From Mercurialis annua (taxonomy: Eukaryota > Streptophyta > Magnoliopsida > Malpighiales > Euphorbiaceae): a DNA stretch of 64,000 nucleotides. Below the pieces are notes generated by a model that ran no database searches, was not told where the DNA came from, and saw nothing but the letters and a program-made list of their open reading frames with translations. Shown here piece after piece: positions 46,978 through 59,698 of the stretch (position 1 is the stretch's first letter; each line of letters opens with the position of its first letter). The stretch is taken from assembly GCF_937616625.2 (NCBI RefSeq), contig NC_065570.1, positions 2,924,001 through 2,988,000 on the forward strand, given 5' to 3'. A program made the position numbers and the translations under genes.

Positions 46978-49900
46978 CTAAGATGGGGTGAGGATATACA
47001 TCTTGCAAGCATGAGGAGCAACGTATGCAGTTAGTCCGTAACGCTTGCTCATCGAAACATACGAGTGCTGCAAATGAAACCAAATCATCAAATGCATGCT
47101 CGACGAGAAAATTACGCGATTGATAGAAATTTGCAGAGTACTTACTGCCCATAAGTCTCTGATCATTAAGGAACTATTTGGAGAAACCCCAATGTCTCTC
47201 CAACTTACTGATATAGGAGCCATGGAGCCACTCCTGTTCCATAATAAGACCACAGTTCTTTTCCTTGACAGTGGCCCTGACCAAATCTGCAAAAAAAAAA
47301 ATTAATAGAAAAGGGACTAGTGGTGCATAAATTATGGTTCCAGAACAAATCTAAGGAATAACATTTTGTTGATGAGATAAAACTGTGTTCAGTCATGTAA
47401 TACGGTAACAGAAATAAACGCTGAAATGGTAAACATTCAAGCCAGTGTTTTAAAAATTGAAGCAGTGTAGCCACCGATTCCCGGTTCAACTATCAGTTGA
47501 ACTAGTTTAGTAAAATTGTAAAAATAAAATAAAATTGGGCCTAATTTGTATGGCCGGTGTCTCTCTTAGCAATTTCCATGGCCCAATATCAAGAAAGTCA
47601 CGGTAAAATTGTCCAATACCATGTAATTCAAAATAGCTCAATACCAAAAAATCAACCGATTCAACGGGTTTTTGAAGATTTTCCGGTCAGTCGATTAAGT
47701 CCGGATCTGGAGGTCCCGGTTGTTCCGTGTTAACGATTCTTAGAGGTTAGTTGGACCGGATTAATGACCAATTTGCAGTTCAACTGGTACATCTGATCCG
47801 GTTCTTTAATCACCGATTCAAATTAGAAAACCACAAAATGACATTTTTCATAAAAATAGGTTTTAAGCATAGAGTTTTGAAGTTCAAGAAGCGTTTCTTT
47901 TCTGAAATATAAGACTGCAAAAGCTTCCGTGCAATGTAAGTTTCCAGAACAGACCTCTCGGCCATCTTTTGATCGAATTTTCCTGCCTTGAACACCGAGT
48001 GAATTCTGATTAACGTCGATCACCTCCTTGTTTCCGAGGATTCTAAGAGTCTGTATACTTGCCGATCCGACATCACATCCGATGAGTAGAGGAGCCTATT
48101 ACATCATGTTATGGTAACAATGATTAAACAGTTTCAGCAATTTACACGGAACAAAAACTAGAAGATACGCACTTTCATTAAAGCCCAAATGCTAAAATGC
48201 GAGCGGTACTCCTCTATAGTCATTCCTCCATTGCCCACTTCTAACATGTCAGGATCTATATAAAAATAATTATATCTCATATTATGACACCAATTTTTCA
48301 GCATTATATCATCTTTTATAATCATAATATATTCAAAAATAATCAATACTATATTCATAAAAGATTAGTATTGAAATTTTATCTTACCGTTCCACTTGCC
48401 CGGTCCTGCATATCTTCCCCAAATGTTGTTTTGATCCGCAATTGAAACCACACTGAAACAACATAATATACGATTAAGAGTAAAATGTCAGAAATTTCTA
48501 AAAAGCTCCAAATTTGTGACGGAATTTCTGCCACATAATTTTATGGCAGCACTTACTGTCGCAACCTTTGTCATTAATTTTCAAAAATCTGTCACAAATC
48601 CGTCAAACTTTGTGATGAGAATTCCGTCACAGATTGTCAATTTTTTTTATAGCAGGGAGAATCAAAAAGATCAAAAGGACCTTTCCCATGAGTCTTTGAT
48701 GTCCCCTGTAGTTCTCCAAGCATTACCGTACTCCCCGGCCCATTTTGCCGGGTCCTCTTCTCCCCTGTCACAATGCTTGTCAATTATCATTCTCAACTAT
48801 GTTGCACGGAAACAGACACATTAAAACAGAATGCTGAAATATAAATAGCAAAACATAAATTTTTTTGAAAATTGATTATATAAATACGAAGTCTCAGAAT
48901 TTTATAAAGTTTTCAAAAAATAAATGAACCTACAAAACTAGAACTAGGACAAGTTTTTGCGCAACATAGATTCTCATTATATGACATCAAACAGTTTTCT
49001 AATATCGAAATTTCAGCATAATTTTCGAACATGACTTACCATTCGCATAAAGAATATAGAATTGGCCGTCCTACTTTGCGCAATGCATAACTCATCCTGG
49101 CATATCTGTTACCCAAGAAAATGCATTTTATCACAGCAAAATCAAGGACCTAAATGAAAAAAAAGTTACAAAACTTGTCCAATAACTTTTTTTATGATGA
49201 TTTTCAAAGAAATTGCACCTGACTTGAGGCTTAGAACCATCATGATAGCAATTATCATACTTCAGGTAGTCAACACCCTGTCTCCATTAAATTAAAACAA
49301 AAGAAAATATTAATTTCTTCACTGTTTTTTAGTCATTGTCCGACAAAATTAAGTCCGAAAAAAAATTCCGACAACCTAAATTTTGTGAAAAAGACACTAC
49401 TAACCCATTGGGCAAAAGTTCTTGCATCTTGCTCCTCATGCCCAAGAGAGCCTGGCATTTTCTTGCTACATGTTGAATAACTGAGAGCAGATAAAACAGA
49501 ACAAGATGCAGTTACCGATAATCCGGTTCCGTAATTATCGCAGTAATTGATCTTTATTTAATTTAGTGAGATTTTATTTACCCTGCATCAGAATATATCC
49601 CAAGTTTTAAGCCTTTTGCATGAACATAATCAGCAAGGGCCTTTATTCCAGAAGGAAAAGTTGAAGAATTTGCTCTTAGATTACCCTTCAAATCTCTAGT
49701 CTGGTCAGCCCAACAATCATCTGAATTTTTTTTAAAATCATTTAAATAAAATTTATGAATTAAGTGACAACATTAACAATTTTTCTTCAGTTCAAATAAT
49801 TAATTTCCTATAAAAGGGACCACTAAATTAAAAATATGCATACCGATGTTAACATATTTGTATCCAAGTGCAGCCAATCCAGTTGAAACAAGAGCATCAG

Positions 49901-51593
49901 CTAATCAAAAAAAAGTCAACCACAAAAAAGGTCAACGTTGAAAATGTGTGTATAATTTCTTGTAATTATATGAGTTGACCTTATGACTACAGAAGTGCAT
50001 AGAAATTTACTAAAGTCAATGCTTGCAGTTTAATTGTATGATTAGGACTAAACTGATAGTTCTTGAACTTGAAGGACTTTGCATTGTTGGTCCGAATTCA
50101 AAGTTTCCCAACAACTAATTTCTTAGTAGAATTCTTGCCGAGTATAGTACGGGCAGAAGTACGGATTTTGAAAGAATTTCTTATATAATACTTATGTGTC
50201 ATTTCAGATTGTCCTTTTTGAACATTAATATATATGTTAATTTATCATATTAAAAGAATGTTATTTGTTAGGGAACTTTGAACATTATAATTGAAGTGTC
50301 ATTATAGAACATTCAAAGTAATCTTGAAATTTGAATAATTCAAGTATAACCTAAATATTCAATAATGAAAAACTTGAATTGTGCACCATCTTAGAAGAGT
50401 TATACCACATATCTTATAATCGTAAATTAAAAATTTATAATCCTACATTGCAAACTGGGTTCACCGAAGAAAATTCATCAAAGAAATGGTCATCCTCGAT
50501 AGCAATTTATCTCGTCTTCCCACCACTAATATCAAAAATTTGTATCTATGTGAAGAAAATAATTTTATATATACATAATTCTAATTATTTGATAGATATC
50601 TAATTTGACGAGTTGGAAAAATTGTATCCAAAATCCAAATACAATTAAAGTTATGGAGTTTCTCTTTTCTAATTGGACTAATCAGATAAATCTACACAGG
50701 CAATTTATGTCGGATCATACACATTCTTTATGTAATAGCATCAATTTGTAAAATAAATGGATCAGACTATTATGAATATATCAATTGAAATGGTCAAAGC
50801 TATGCTTATATAAAATTATTTTCCTTATAGTTTAAAAATCTATTTTCTGAAAATCATATACAAATCCTCAGATTTTGGAGAGAAAAAAATAAGCTCTTAC
50901 CAATTCTACTAATCTTGATGCATGGTCATAAAATATCACTAAGGCCCCCCTTTGGAACAATTCAAATAGTGTATTAAGGCCAAAAACTTATAATTATAGT
51001 CTAATAGAAGGACTAGTTGAACATAAGATTTCAAATTTCAACACAAAACAATACTAATAGTAATTAACTTATTTGACAGAAACAAATAATTGAATTGAAT
51101 TGAACAATTCTAAGTAAAATTAGAAGGACTGTGTACCAGTAGTCTTAACAGTCCACTCATTAACATTGCATTGAAAATGATTCCAGCTATTCCAGCTTCA
51201 CCATAAAAAAAATAAAACAATCAAAATTAATATCATTAATCAAACTTTGACAAGATCATTAAAAAAATTGATATAATTATCACTACTAGAAAACAACATT
51301 TTAGCAACGGAATTTTCCGTCGCTAAAAGGTTGAAATCCGTCGCTAAATCAGTTTTCCGTCAGCTGAAATCCATCGCTAAATTAGTATTTTTCCGTGATA
51401 ATTTGCTGTTTTCTAGTAGTTTATGCAGAATAAAATTACATATATACCCCATTGGAGGTGTACGGCCGACGCCATTTGCGAGAAGGAATTGAGTGTAGTC
51501 TTCTGCTTCATTCACTGAAACTGCGGATTTGCTTATGCATATAATGAAAACAAGAACAGAGCAAAAATTACGAACTCGAAATCTTGAATTCAT
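46978..51593 (-). CDS. Alpha-galactosidase, glycoside hydrolase family 27, complete, 13 exons
   Basis: Exons on the minus strand: 51593-51448, 51195-51137, 49900-49844, 49720-49582, 49480-49405, 49277-49219, 49105-49040, 48764-48681, 48452-48388, 48255-48173, 48095-47955, 47286-47146, 47067-46978. They join in frame to 401 residues. The start is the ATG at 51593; the in-frame TTG at 51608 is not used. The first ~26 residues look like a secretion signal. Motifs: [48 protein letters not shown] (nucleophile Asp167), TTGDIKDSW (acid/base Asp222, the same 55-residue spacing as in characterised plant enzymes) and [13 protein letters not shown]. It releases terminal alpha-galactose from raffinose-type sugars or galactomannan, probably in the wall or vacuole. 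The intron 11 donor is GTCTGT, a weaker site. MITEs sit in introns 1, 8 and 11. Confidence 0.95.
47447..47830. mobile_element. hAT-like MITE in intron 11 of the alpha-galactosidase
   Basis: Begins CAGTGTTTTAAAAATTGAAG and has GGTTCAACTATCAGTTGAAC and TCCGGTTCTTTAATC motifs; similar in type to the element at 206-424. The right end is uncertain. Confidence 0.42.
48495..48655. mobile_element. CACTA-like MITE fragment in intron 8 of the alpha-galactosidase
   Basis: TTTGTGACGGAATT at the left and AATTCCGTCACAGATT at the right are inverted. The right terminus reads back as CCTGCTATAAAAAAA, close to the CACTGCTATAAAAAA end of CACTA-derived MITEs. Confidence 0.42.
51281..51421. mobile_element. CACTA-type MITE in intron 1 of the alpha-galactosidase (141 bp)
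   Basis: Ends CACTACTAGAAAACA and, inverted, AACTACTAGAAAACA; the 3-bp flank TAT is on both sides. The inside repeats CCGTCGCTAAA. Confidence 0.68.
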
Positions 51594-52082
51594 TTTGGTT
51601 AATTTCAAATACGAACAAGAAAACTTGACTAATAAATCAGAAAATGGGTAAATAGAGAGAAGAGTTGGCCAAATCTATCTTTAGGCCCGTATAATTTTAA
51701 AATTTTGTCAATATGTTCTTTTTCTAAGTTTTATGTTTATTTAGTTCTTCTACTTAATGTTTTTCGAGATTCTAGGTTCGTTTTTGGACAAAAACGAAGT
51801 GTGCATCACACTTGCTATGAAACACGTGTGAAACTAAATTTAATTATTATACTAATTTGACATTTTGATAAAATATGATATGTTTTCAAATTTTAAAAGA
51901 GGATTATATAAATAAGAAATTATAATTTTTGTGATCTATTGAATAATTGTTTTTGTAAAAAAGACTAAATAAATATAAATTTTAAAATATAGAAGCCTTT
52001 TATCATTTTTAATGCGAAAATTATTGATCATTATATGGAATATGTCCATAAAAAACTATTAAACAAATAATAGATAGTTTAA
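51594..52082. other. Upstream region of the alpha-galactosidase
   Basis: Contains the gene's 5' leader and promoter. No convincing TATA box was picked out. Confidence 0.4.
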
Positions 52083-52091
52083 AGTTCTATT

Positions 52092-52276
52092 ACCAACATG
52101 GGCTAGTCCAAGTGGTAAGCGACTTGTTATTGCTTAAATAAGATATCAGATTCAAGTATTGTGAATGTAGAAATTCCCCGTTAGCATTCTCACCCACCAT
52201 GACAGGTGCGCGACGGAGGTTGGATTTAAATTAGTCAGGGCGAAAGCCTGGAAATCAGATGGGCAACCAAAAAAGG
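52092..52276 (+). mobile_element. tRNA-derived SINE, copy A (185 bp)
   Basis: Begins ACCAACATGGGC; the A box TAGTCCAAGTGG is at 52104-52115 and a B-box-like ATTCAAGT follows. The tail shares CAGGTGCGCGACGGAGGT with the copy at 60667-60849. Flanks AAGTTCTAT and AAGTCCTAT (one mismatch) look like a target duplication. It ends in an A-rich run. Confidence 0.72.
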
Positions 52277-52285
52277 AAGTCCTAT

Positions 52286-53029
52286 ATTGAATAACAAACT
52301 TTCAAGAGTGGCTAAATAAATAACAAGTGGAAAATATAAGGTTCTTTTGAAGGGTTAAGCCAAAAGAGTTGGCTTTACGATTTGGGAGGATTGTCGGTGG
52401 CATCTTGTAAATTTTGCCTTGGAGTTTGGATGATATTGCAGCAGCAGTAGGGCCATAGCTTATCTTCCTTTTTTTTTTAAAGATTTTATTCGTCAGAAAT
52501 TACCTTTAATATTAAATTAGACAAAAGTTCATTCTGCCTCCTTAACTTCACATAAAAAATTATAACAATCAAACTTATGAATTTTTAATAACACGGTCAT
52601 TTTCGAACTTTTTAGAGCCAAATATTAGAGCCTTCTGAAGTACATTTTTTAAAAAGTGAATCAATTTGATGCTAATAAAATATCACAGTTCATCTAATCT
52701 AATTCAACAAAGAATAGCAATAAATAATTTATTTATTTTAATAGCAATACAAATTGAGTCCCGTTCATTGATAAATAAATACAATATCCTTATCATTTAA
52801 GTGTTGTCACAGCTCATGATCATCTTTCGCTTTTTGTTCTATATTTTTATTTCAACTAAAAGTAATAATAATCGATAAAAATATTATTTTTAATTATTTT
52901 CTATCATTTTCTTTTTATTTGACAAATAGTATTTTTTTATAATGTTGGTGTTGAGAATAGCAGTGGAAATGGCAGATTTGTTTTGATTAGAGCAGGGGGG
53001 GTGATGGTAAATGAATGATGACAATGGAA
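52286..53029. other. AT-rich intergenic DNA
   Basis: Nothing recognised. Confidence 0.4.
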
Positions 53030-53660
53030 ATTACAATGTGTTTAGTGGGTGTCTAGTTCAGCTTTTTAGAGTAGCTTTTAGCTTTTACTTTTCAAAAATC
53101 TCCACTAAAGTGTTTGATGAGAATTTTTCTAGAGTTTTTCGGAGCTTTTTGAACCTCCAACAGCTGCTGTTTGAAAAGCTTCATTTTGGAGTTTTTTGCC
53201 AACAGCTGATAGCTGTTTCAATATTTTTAATTATTTAGATAAAATTACCAATATTAGAATATAATATATTTTTAATATAAAAAATTATTTAAATTATTTT
53301 TAAATACTCTAATTATTCATAAATTATATAAATTTATTTTATTTATTCAAAACAGCTATAATTTAATATATTTTTTTGAAAAATTCATTATAAATTTATC
53401 AAAAAAATATCTAAATAAATTTAAATTAAATATTGCTTTTAATAAAAAAAATTATTAATATTTTCATTAAATAATGTATGATATAATATATTTATAATCT
53501 AATAAACAAAAATAAAAATTAGGCCCTTTACGGTCATTTTGTATATAAACAGCTACATCTAATTAAATCTCACCAAATACTTATAGTCTATCAGCTATCA
53601 GCTACCAGCCAACAGCTAACAGCTAACATCCACCAGTTATAAGAAACAGCTGAATCAAAC
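53030..53660. mobile_element. Inverted-repeat element with AACAGCT motifs
   Basis: Left part has CCAACAGCTGCTG and AACAGCTGATAGCTGTTTC; the right part has TCAGCTATCAGCTACCAGCC and AACAGCTAACAGC, in the opposite sense. The AT-rich middle lies between. This type of CAGCTGATAGCTG-ended element is common in plants. Ends not defined. Confidence 0.5.
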
Positions 53661-54419
53661 ATGAGTTTGTAAATTTATAGTGGTGGTTGAGGCATTAAGT
53701 ATAGTAGCAAATTTATTTGTTGATATTACAATTTGTTTTTGATGAATATATTACAATCTAAAAAATAAGGAGAGTGAATATACATATTTCATTCAGATAT
53801 AATTTTAGAGTTGTTCATCAGAAAAAAAAAATAGAGTTAAAGGAGCTAAAAATGATATATAAGTTAGGTAAATTTGTCAAAGAAAATCTATAAATTTAAC
53901 TTTTTGATATTCTATGCTATATTCACAAGTCGAAATGAACCTTTATCCAAACAATGGACAACTTATTAAACCAGCCTCTTACCATCCTAACAAGAATCAG
54001 GATCAATAGAAAGTTATGAAAAAAAAAAATCGCTCTGATCCAGCACAAATTCATTGCATCAACCTGTACATGAATTTTAAATAAACAAACTTGTGACTAG
54101 GGACTAAATTACTGACTTTTAACTATTTTAATTTATTAAGGATAGTATATTTCATTTTGTGCCAATTATGGATAAAATTATATAATATGATAAGTTTAGG
54201 GACCGGCCGGAATGACCATTTTTTTTTAATTGACCTGAAATAAAATGTAGTTTCCTTAATTGACTTAAAAATGAGAATATTGTCATTAATTGATCAAAAT
54301 AACTAAAAGTGCGTTATTTAATTCCGAGTCACTAATTTAAAAATCCGGTGCCCCGTTACTCAAATTTAAATCAATTAAGAGTTTGTAAATTAGTGGATTA
54401 ATTATTAAGAATTAGATTG

Positions 54420-55480
54420 AGTTGGAGCATCTCTGTATTTATGGATGCCAATACGATATCTTATTTAAGAGAAACTTAGGTATAAAATAATAGTAATTTT
54501 TATCTTAATTAGTAAAAAATAGAAAAAATATCTCAATTTTTTAGTATTTTTATTTTTTTACTCTAAGATATTTTGTTATTATAATAATACTTAATTCTTA
54601 TTATTTTTACTCTAACATGTGTATTTTTTTCTCTCTGTTTTTTCTTCTCCATTTTTTCTTCTTCTCCATTTTCTTTTTCCTCTTCATTTTTTTTATTTTT
54701 TTATCACTCTGCCGACGTTCCTTTAACGATCCGCCATCGCTCCGCCTTTGTTTCGTCTTCGCTCCGCCGTCGATTTGCCGTTCTTCCATATTTAATTTTA
54801 GCCATTTTTTTCTTAACTCGTGATTATTGCGATTTATTTTAACTCTCAGGTCTAAAAAAATTGTTCTTGAATTTTTCCAGTTTAAGATCTAAAAATCTGC
54901 ATAAAACGATTTTATGATGAAAAAATAATTTTCTGCAGAAAACAGCGCTTGATTATCATATCGGTATCACTATAACATTATCATATCAGTATCATAACAG
55001 TGCAGAGAAAAGTAATTTTCTGTCAAGAAAAGTGCTTGATTATCATTTCAGTATCATTAATGTTAGCATGTCTGTATGATAATTACCATATCAACGTAGT
55101 GTAATACGGTTATGATAATAAATAAATAACATTATGATAACGGTATGATAAATTTTATGATAATAATATGATACTGTTTGATAATAATATGATAAAATTA
55201 TAATAAAATATTATTATATAGTTATGATAAAGTACGTTATGATAATGTTATGATAAAGTACGCTATAATAATGTTATGATAATATTTATAATATTGTTAT
55301 GATAAATAAAACAGTTTATGATAATAGTATGATAATGTTAAAAATAATAGTATGATAAAGTACGAAAAATAATTTTTACAGAAAATTATGATACTAAGAT
55401 AACACGCAACTGACAGTTATATTATAACAGAGTAAAATAATAATTATTTTAATACTTAGAGTAAAAACATAAATCTAAAA
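54420..55480. repeat. CT/CG-rich block followed by ATGATAATGTT tandem repeats
   Basis: 54605-54800 is strongly pyrimidine-rich and then CG-rich (GCTCCGCCTTTGTTTCGTC). From 54950 to 55450 there are about thirty degenerate copies of TTATGATAA/TATGATAATG, including two near-identical ATGATAAAGTACG units. No credible protein. It resembles the island near 22400-23290. Confidence 0.5.
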
Positions 55481-55685
55481 AAAAACATGAGCCATTTTTT
55501 GTAACTTTTTTTTTATTGAGGTTATAAATATTTTTGTTTTTTAGGTAAATATGTAAATCTCTTAACATTGAATGGATACCGATTGAACCGAAACCAAAAA
55601 AATTTCCTTATTTAGCTTTAATTTGCTTTAATTTTTAGGTCGGTTCGATGACTACACCGAATGAGGCACAACAATAAGTATTATA

Positions 55686-55923
55686 CCCCCTCTGTTTTTA
55701 TTTAGTTAAAATTGTACATATTAAGAAAGTGAGTTTTTTGTATTAAATTATAGGAATAAATACTAATATAACCCTACACTGTAATAAATGTATTGTAAAT
55801 TGAGTTATAAAGCCATTTATTAGGGAGGGATATATTTGGAAGATATCTTAAAGTCCTAATGAACAACTAATTATAGATAAATTTATATAGATAAATAGAT
55901 AATTAAATAAAAACAGAGAGAAA
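55686..55923. mobile_element. Stowaway-like MITE (238 bp)
   Basis: Ends CCCCCTCTGTTTTTATTTAG and, inverted, TTTCTCTCTGTTTTTATTTA, with TA on both sides (55684-55685, 55924-55925). Confidence 0.75.
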
Positions 55924-55925
55924 TA

Positions 55926-57819
55926 AAGTTTGAAGATATTGCTTATTTAAACACTAGTTACACTACAAATTAATGTGGAGAGATTCTTAAGTAGCTTAAG
56001 TCTACCACATCATTCGTGAACTAGCCTATCATATTATAATATGTAATTAATATAGTAACATTATCGTAATTTTAATTATTATTTTTTTATATTTTTAAAT
56101 AGCAATATTACGATAATGCCATTATTTTAATGATATGTTATAATGATAGGTTTAGTTCATAAATGAGGTGGTAGACTGAATTTACCAAAGAATTTCTCAC
56201 TAATGTGATATCATTGGCTATTGCAAGATTAATATTGATATAGTTAATTCTTTAATTCACCCACCCAACAACACTTATTTTGGGGAAACTTTTGTATTTT
56301 CTGCGCAATAATAAATAGACCGTAGGTGAAAAAGACAGTGATCAATAGAAAGCTGTCTGTCCCTTTCAAAATTTCAACTCTTACATATAATAACAGGCAA
56401 TCATAATTTCACACCAACGTATTTTTTCTTGTAGAAAAGGACAAAAAAACAGTGATATTATAAATGTGAAAGTCAGAATGTAGACGGTCGTGTTATTTCT
56501 AGATCAGAAATGTGCATAAACTTTCGGTGACGGTGTGGGTCCGAGTCGGCCATGGTTTGCTATCACTATTTTTTGCCTCCTTAACCCTACTTAGTCATTG
56601 TATAGCAGATGCTTTGCAACCATTTAGAAACTTCCAAGTTAGTGTCTCTCCTGAGATGGCTAGGGACGGGATGATCGAAAATTCTGTTAAGATATTCGAT
56701 TAGTTAGGTCTTTTTTTTTTAACATTTACTCCTTTTTTTTAAAAGAAATTGATTATGATTAAGAGTTTTTTTAATTTTTTTAATGATGATTCTTTATATA
56801 TATTTTGGTTTAACCGAATTAAATGACTAATTTGATCGGTTCAGTTTTATATTTTTAGCTTTCGGCCAATTTAATTTTGATTAACTTAGTCGGTTGGAAT
56901 AAAAAAAAATAACTTTGATTATTTAAATTTTGATTAAATCAGTCATTTATTTATAACTGAATTTGATCATTCCTAACCACAATATTCATTCCATTTGGGG
57001 AAAAAAAATCATTCATTGATTATTGCGTAAATATAATTAAATATAAAATATATTAGATTGCAAGAGCTTATATAATATTAATTTGGATCTAACTAAATTC
57101 AAAATAACTAAAATTTACTACTTTGTTTGTTCACTATTATGAACTGTTATTTTTTTTTTTAATAATATGGGAGATTCTCAACAATAATACAATCAATATT
57201 AATTATTCCAATATAGAGTTTCTTTTATCATTTTTACATGGAGTTGCAATATTAGTTCTGTTTTTTATGGTAAGAAATAAAAAAAGATATTATTATTATA
57301 TACGTATATTTTTTTTTAAATATTTTTTAAGAACATATATCAAAGTTTTGATGAATTCACAAAAGAAAATATTTAACTCGTATGTTGCTATTTCTATCAA
57401 GTTCCATTGTTTAATTTTGAAATAATTCATCAGAAGTTCTCAAAACCAGGAAAAATAAAAGAACACTTTCTTTTATTGAAACATGAATGAAAAATGTTAC
57501 AAAAGTGTCGTGATTCTTGAAGAAACTATGTAATGTGCACCTTATTGAATCTAAATTACAGAACAGATTACATAATGTGGGAAAACTAATACTTTTACAT
57601 TTCAAAATTAACAAGAAATGCCTAAAAAATAATTAAAAAAATTAAAAATTTGAATGAACAAATTGGTTATTGATAAAAAAAAATCAACAAAGGAACAAAC
57701 TGCTTGCTGTGCAGATCCTTGTTCAAAATTGTGCTCAAGAATCTGTTGCATGCAAGAATTTCATGTACGTCGCTTTGGAAAAACAGATGTTGCTGTAATG
57801 TTATTATCATGATCTTCGT
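55926..57819. other. Intergenic DNA downstream of the TIR gene
   Basis: The stretch 56505-56705 has balanced composition and an open frame of 63 codons with no resemblance I recognise. 56040-56170 contains an inverted repeat around ATTATCGTAATTTTAATTATT. The remainder is AT-rich; the last ~150 bp probably hold the 3' untranslated region of the TIR gene. Confidence 0.4.
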
Positions 57820-59698
57820 CTAGTAATGTTTATGCAGAGAATATTTACGATTCTTGAAAAATGGTCCTAATTCCTCATCTACCTCAATCAAGTTCTCTAC
57901 AATTGCATCAGTCGCCATGGTCAAGAACTTGGACCAGTCCCTGCAAATATCAAAACAAAAAAAAAAATTAAACATAGAGAAGAGGTTCATTCTTACATTG
58001 AATTAATCATGCATGTATATATATAATAATATTATATGATATAATATTTTTAATACAGCCGGTGGAGTCAGATTATTCAGGAGGGACATAAATTTTTTTA
58101 GGGTTACTGCTACTGAATTTGGGAGAAGTGAAAATGGAGAATGTAAGGATATTAAACTCCCTAGGTCACTAGGTTTACCTCAAATTACAAAATGATCACT
58201 AAACTTTATTTTGTTACAAAATGGTCACTAAACTATATCTTTTGTTACAAAGGGGTGTCACTCATATAAAACGCACCGTTTTCAAGCTAATATTGTTACA
58301 AAAAAAACACTAAACTTTTCATGAATTACAAAAAAGTCATTGAATTATACTTTTAATTACAAAAAGGTCACTGAACTATGTCTCTTTTTGTAATTTTGGC
58401 TTGCCACGTATGCAAAAACATTGTGTTTTATATGAGTGACACCCCTTTGTAACAAAAGGTATAGTTCAGTGACTGTTTTGTAACAAAATGAAGTTTAGTG
58501 ATTATTTTGTAATTTAAGGTAACTTTAGTGACCCAGAGAGTTTATTATCCAGAATGTAAAGTAGTTGTTTTGCTTCTCCTATTTGATGCAACGACATGTC
58601 ATTTAGCTCTTAAAAATATAAACTAAATCAAATGACAGACAAATCGAACTTTGAACCGATCGATCGCTCTAATGAGACGGTATATATGAACGACGGGACT
58701 GCCCCTAAAAGACGTCTAGCCGACATAGGGGCAAGTGGCCTCCCATGTGCGCACTCCCTCCCTTCGCTCGGGTCATATTCAAGATCGATATATATATAGA
58801 AACTTACGATCTTTTATAATCACTCGATTACTTTAATCGTTTTTTTCCTTCAATCTCTAGATTGTAGTCTTTAGTGTGCAAGAACATTTCAAGTCATGAA
58901 AGTTCTCGGCTTTTACACTTTTATAGCTAGCATCTTAATAAAATTCAAATAAAATAATTTTATATATTTATAACTTTGACTCTTTCGATAAATTTATTTG
59001 GTTTGTCAATTTGGCGATCCAAATTCGATCGGAGTTATGGAGTTTCTCTTTTCTAGATGGACCAATTAAGTATATATCCACATAAGCAATTCATTTTGGA
59101 TCAGATATGAATATATGAACCAGTTTGGTAAATTTTAATTTAAAAAATATAAACTATATGATATAAAATGTAATCAGAAATAAATATGTGCATATACATA
59201 CCCTATATTGGAGTCAAATGTAAGCCCAACTGTATACTTTGCCTCAGCAAGAGCATCCTTAAACCTCTGCAGTTCTTGAGCTGAGCAGCTCCCATTATCT
59301 TTAACAAGAAGCTGAGACGGTTTCACATCACAGAAAATCGGAATGACTCGTTTCCTGGTTTCCATAATCAGAGCCAACTCGTGCAGACAAAAATAAGAAT
59401 CACAATAAAGAGGAGAAAAAACAGCAACTCCAATTTTACAATCTTTTATAGCCGAATCGATTTTTTCGAAGAGTTTATCGCCCGGTTTCATGTTCTTGCT
59501 GTCCAAGAAAGGGCTAAACCCTAATCTTGAAAGATGATCGTATAATAACCCGGAAATGGTTCTTTTCGTGTCGATTCCTCGATGATTAATGAAAATATCG
59601 CAAGCTGGTTTAGTTACTTGTTTTTGTGTGTTTACAAGGTGATTATAATTCAAGATTTTACGAGATAATTGGTTAGCTCTTGAAGAAAATCTTTGCAT
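57820..59698 (-). CDS. TIR-only protein (TIR-X type), complete, 2 exons
   Basis: Exons on the minus strand: 59698-59202 and 57940-57820; 205 residues. The splice is GT-AG and keeps frame (Gly split). After a ~32-residue Ser/Arg-containing leader comes one TIR domain: CDIFINHRGIDTKRTISGLL, FLDSKNMKPGDKLFEKI, VFSPLYCDSYFCLHELALIM and VIPIFCDVKPSQL. Glu107 in FCLHEL matches the catalytic glutamate of plant TIR NADases, so the enzyme centre is kept. No NB-ARC or LRR follows; the C-terminus is a short acidic helix-like tail. Proteins with the phrase FINHRGIDTKRT form a conserved plant TIR-only group. TIR domains cleave NAD and make signals read by EDS1 complexes; that this one does so is inferred. 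The 1,261-bp intron carries a MITE. Confidence 0.92.
58154..58543. mobile_element. MITE in the intron of the TIR gene (~390 bp)
   Basis: Arms of about 120 bp are inverted: CTCCCTAGGTCACTAGG, ACTTTATTTTGTTACAAAAT, ACAAAGGGGTGTCACTCATA against their complements at the right. A 3-bp flank (ATT or TTA) fits a PIF/Harbinger-type or CACTA-type mobiliser, but the ends are ambiguous by one or two bases. Confidence 0.7.

Noticed and set aside
51594..51608. Start of the alpha-galactosidase at 51608
   Set aside because: The codon there is TTG; the first ATG in frame is at 51593 and leaves a good signal peptide.
54950..55450. CRISPR-like array of repeats
   Set aside because: The units are degenerate, unspaced and in plant nuclear DNA; this is a simple tandem repeat.
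56512..56703. 63-codon frame MHKLSVTVWVRVGHG...
   Set aside because: Balanced composition but no family resemblance, no splice partners found.
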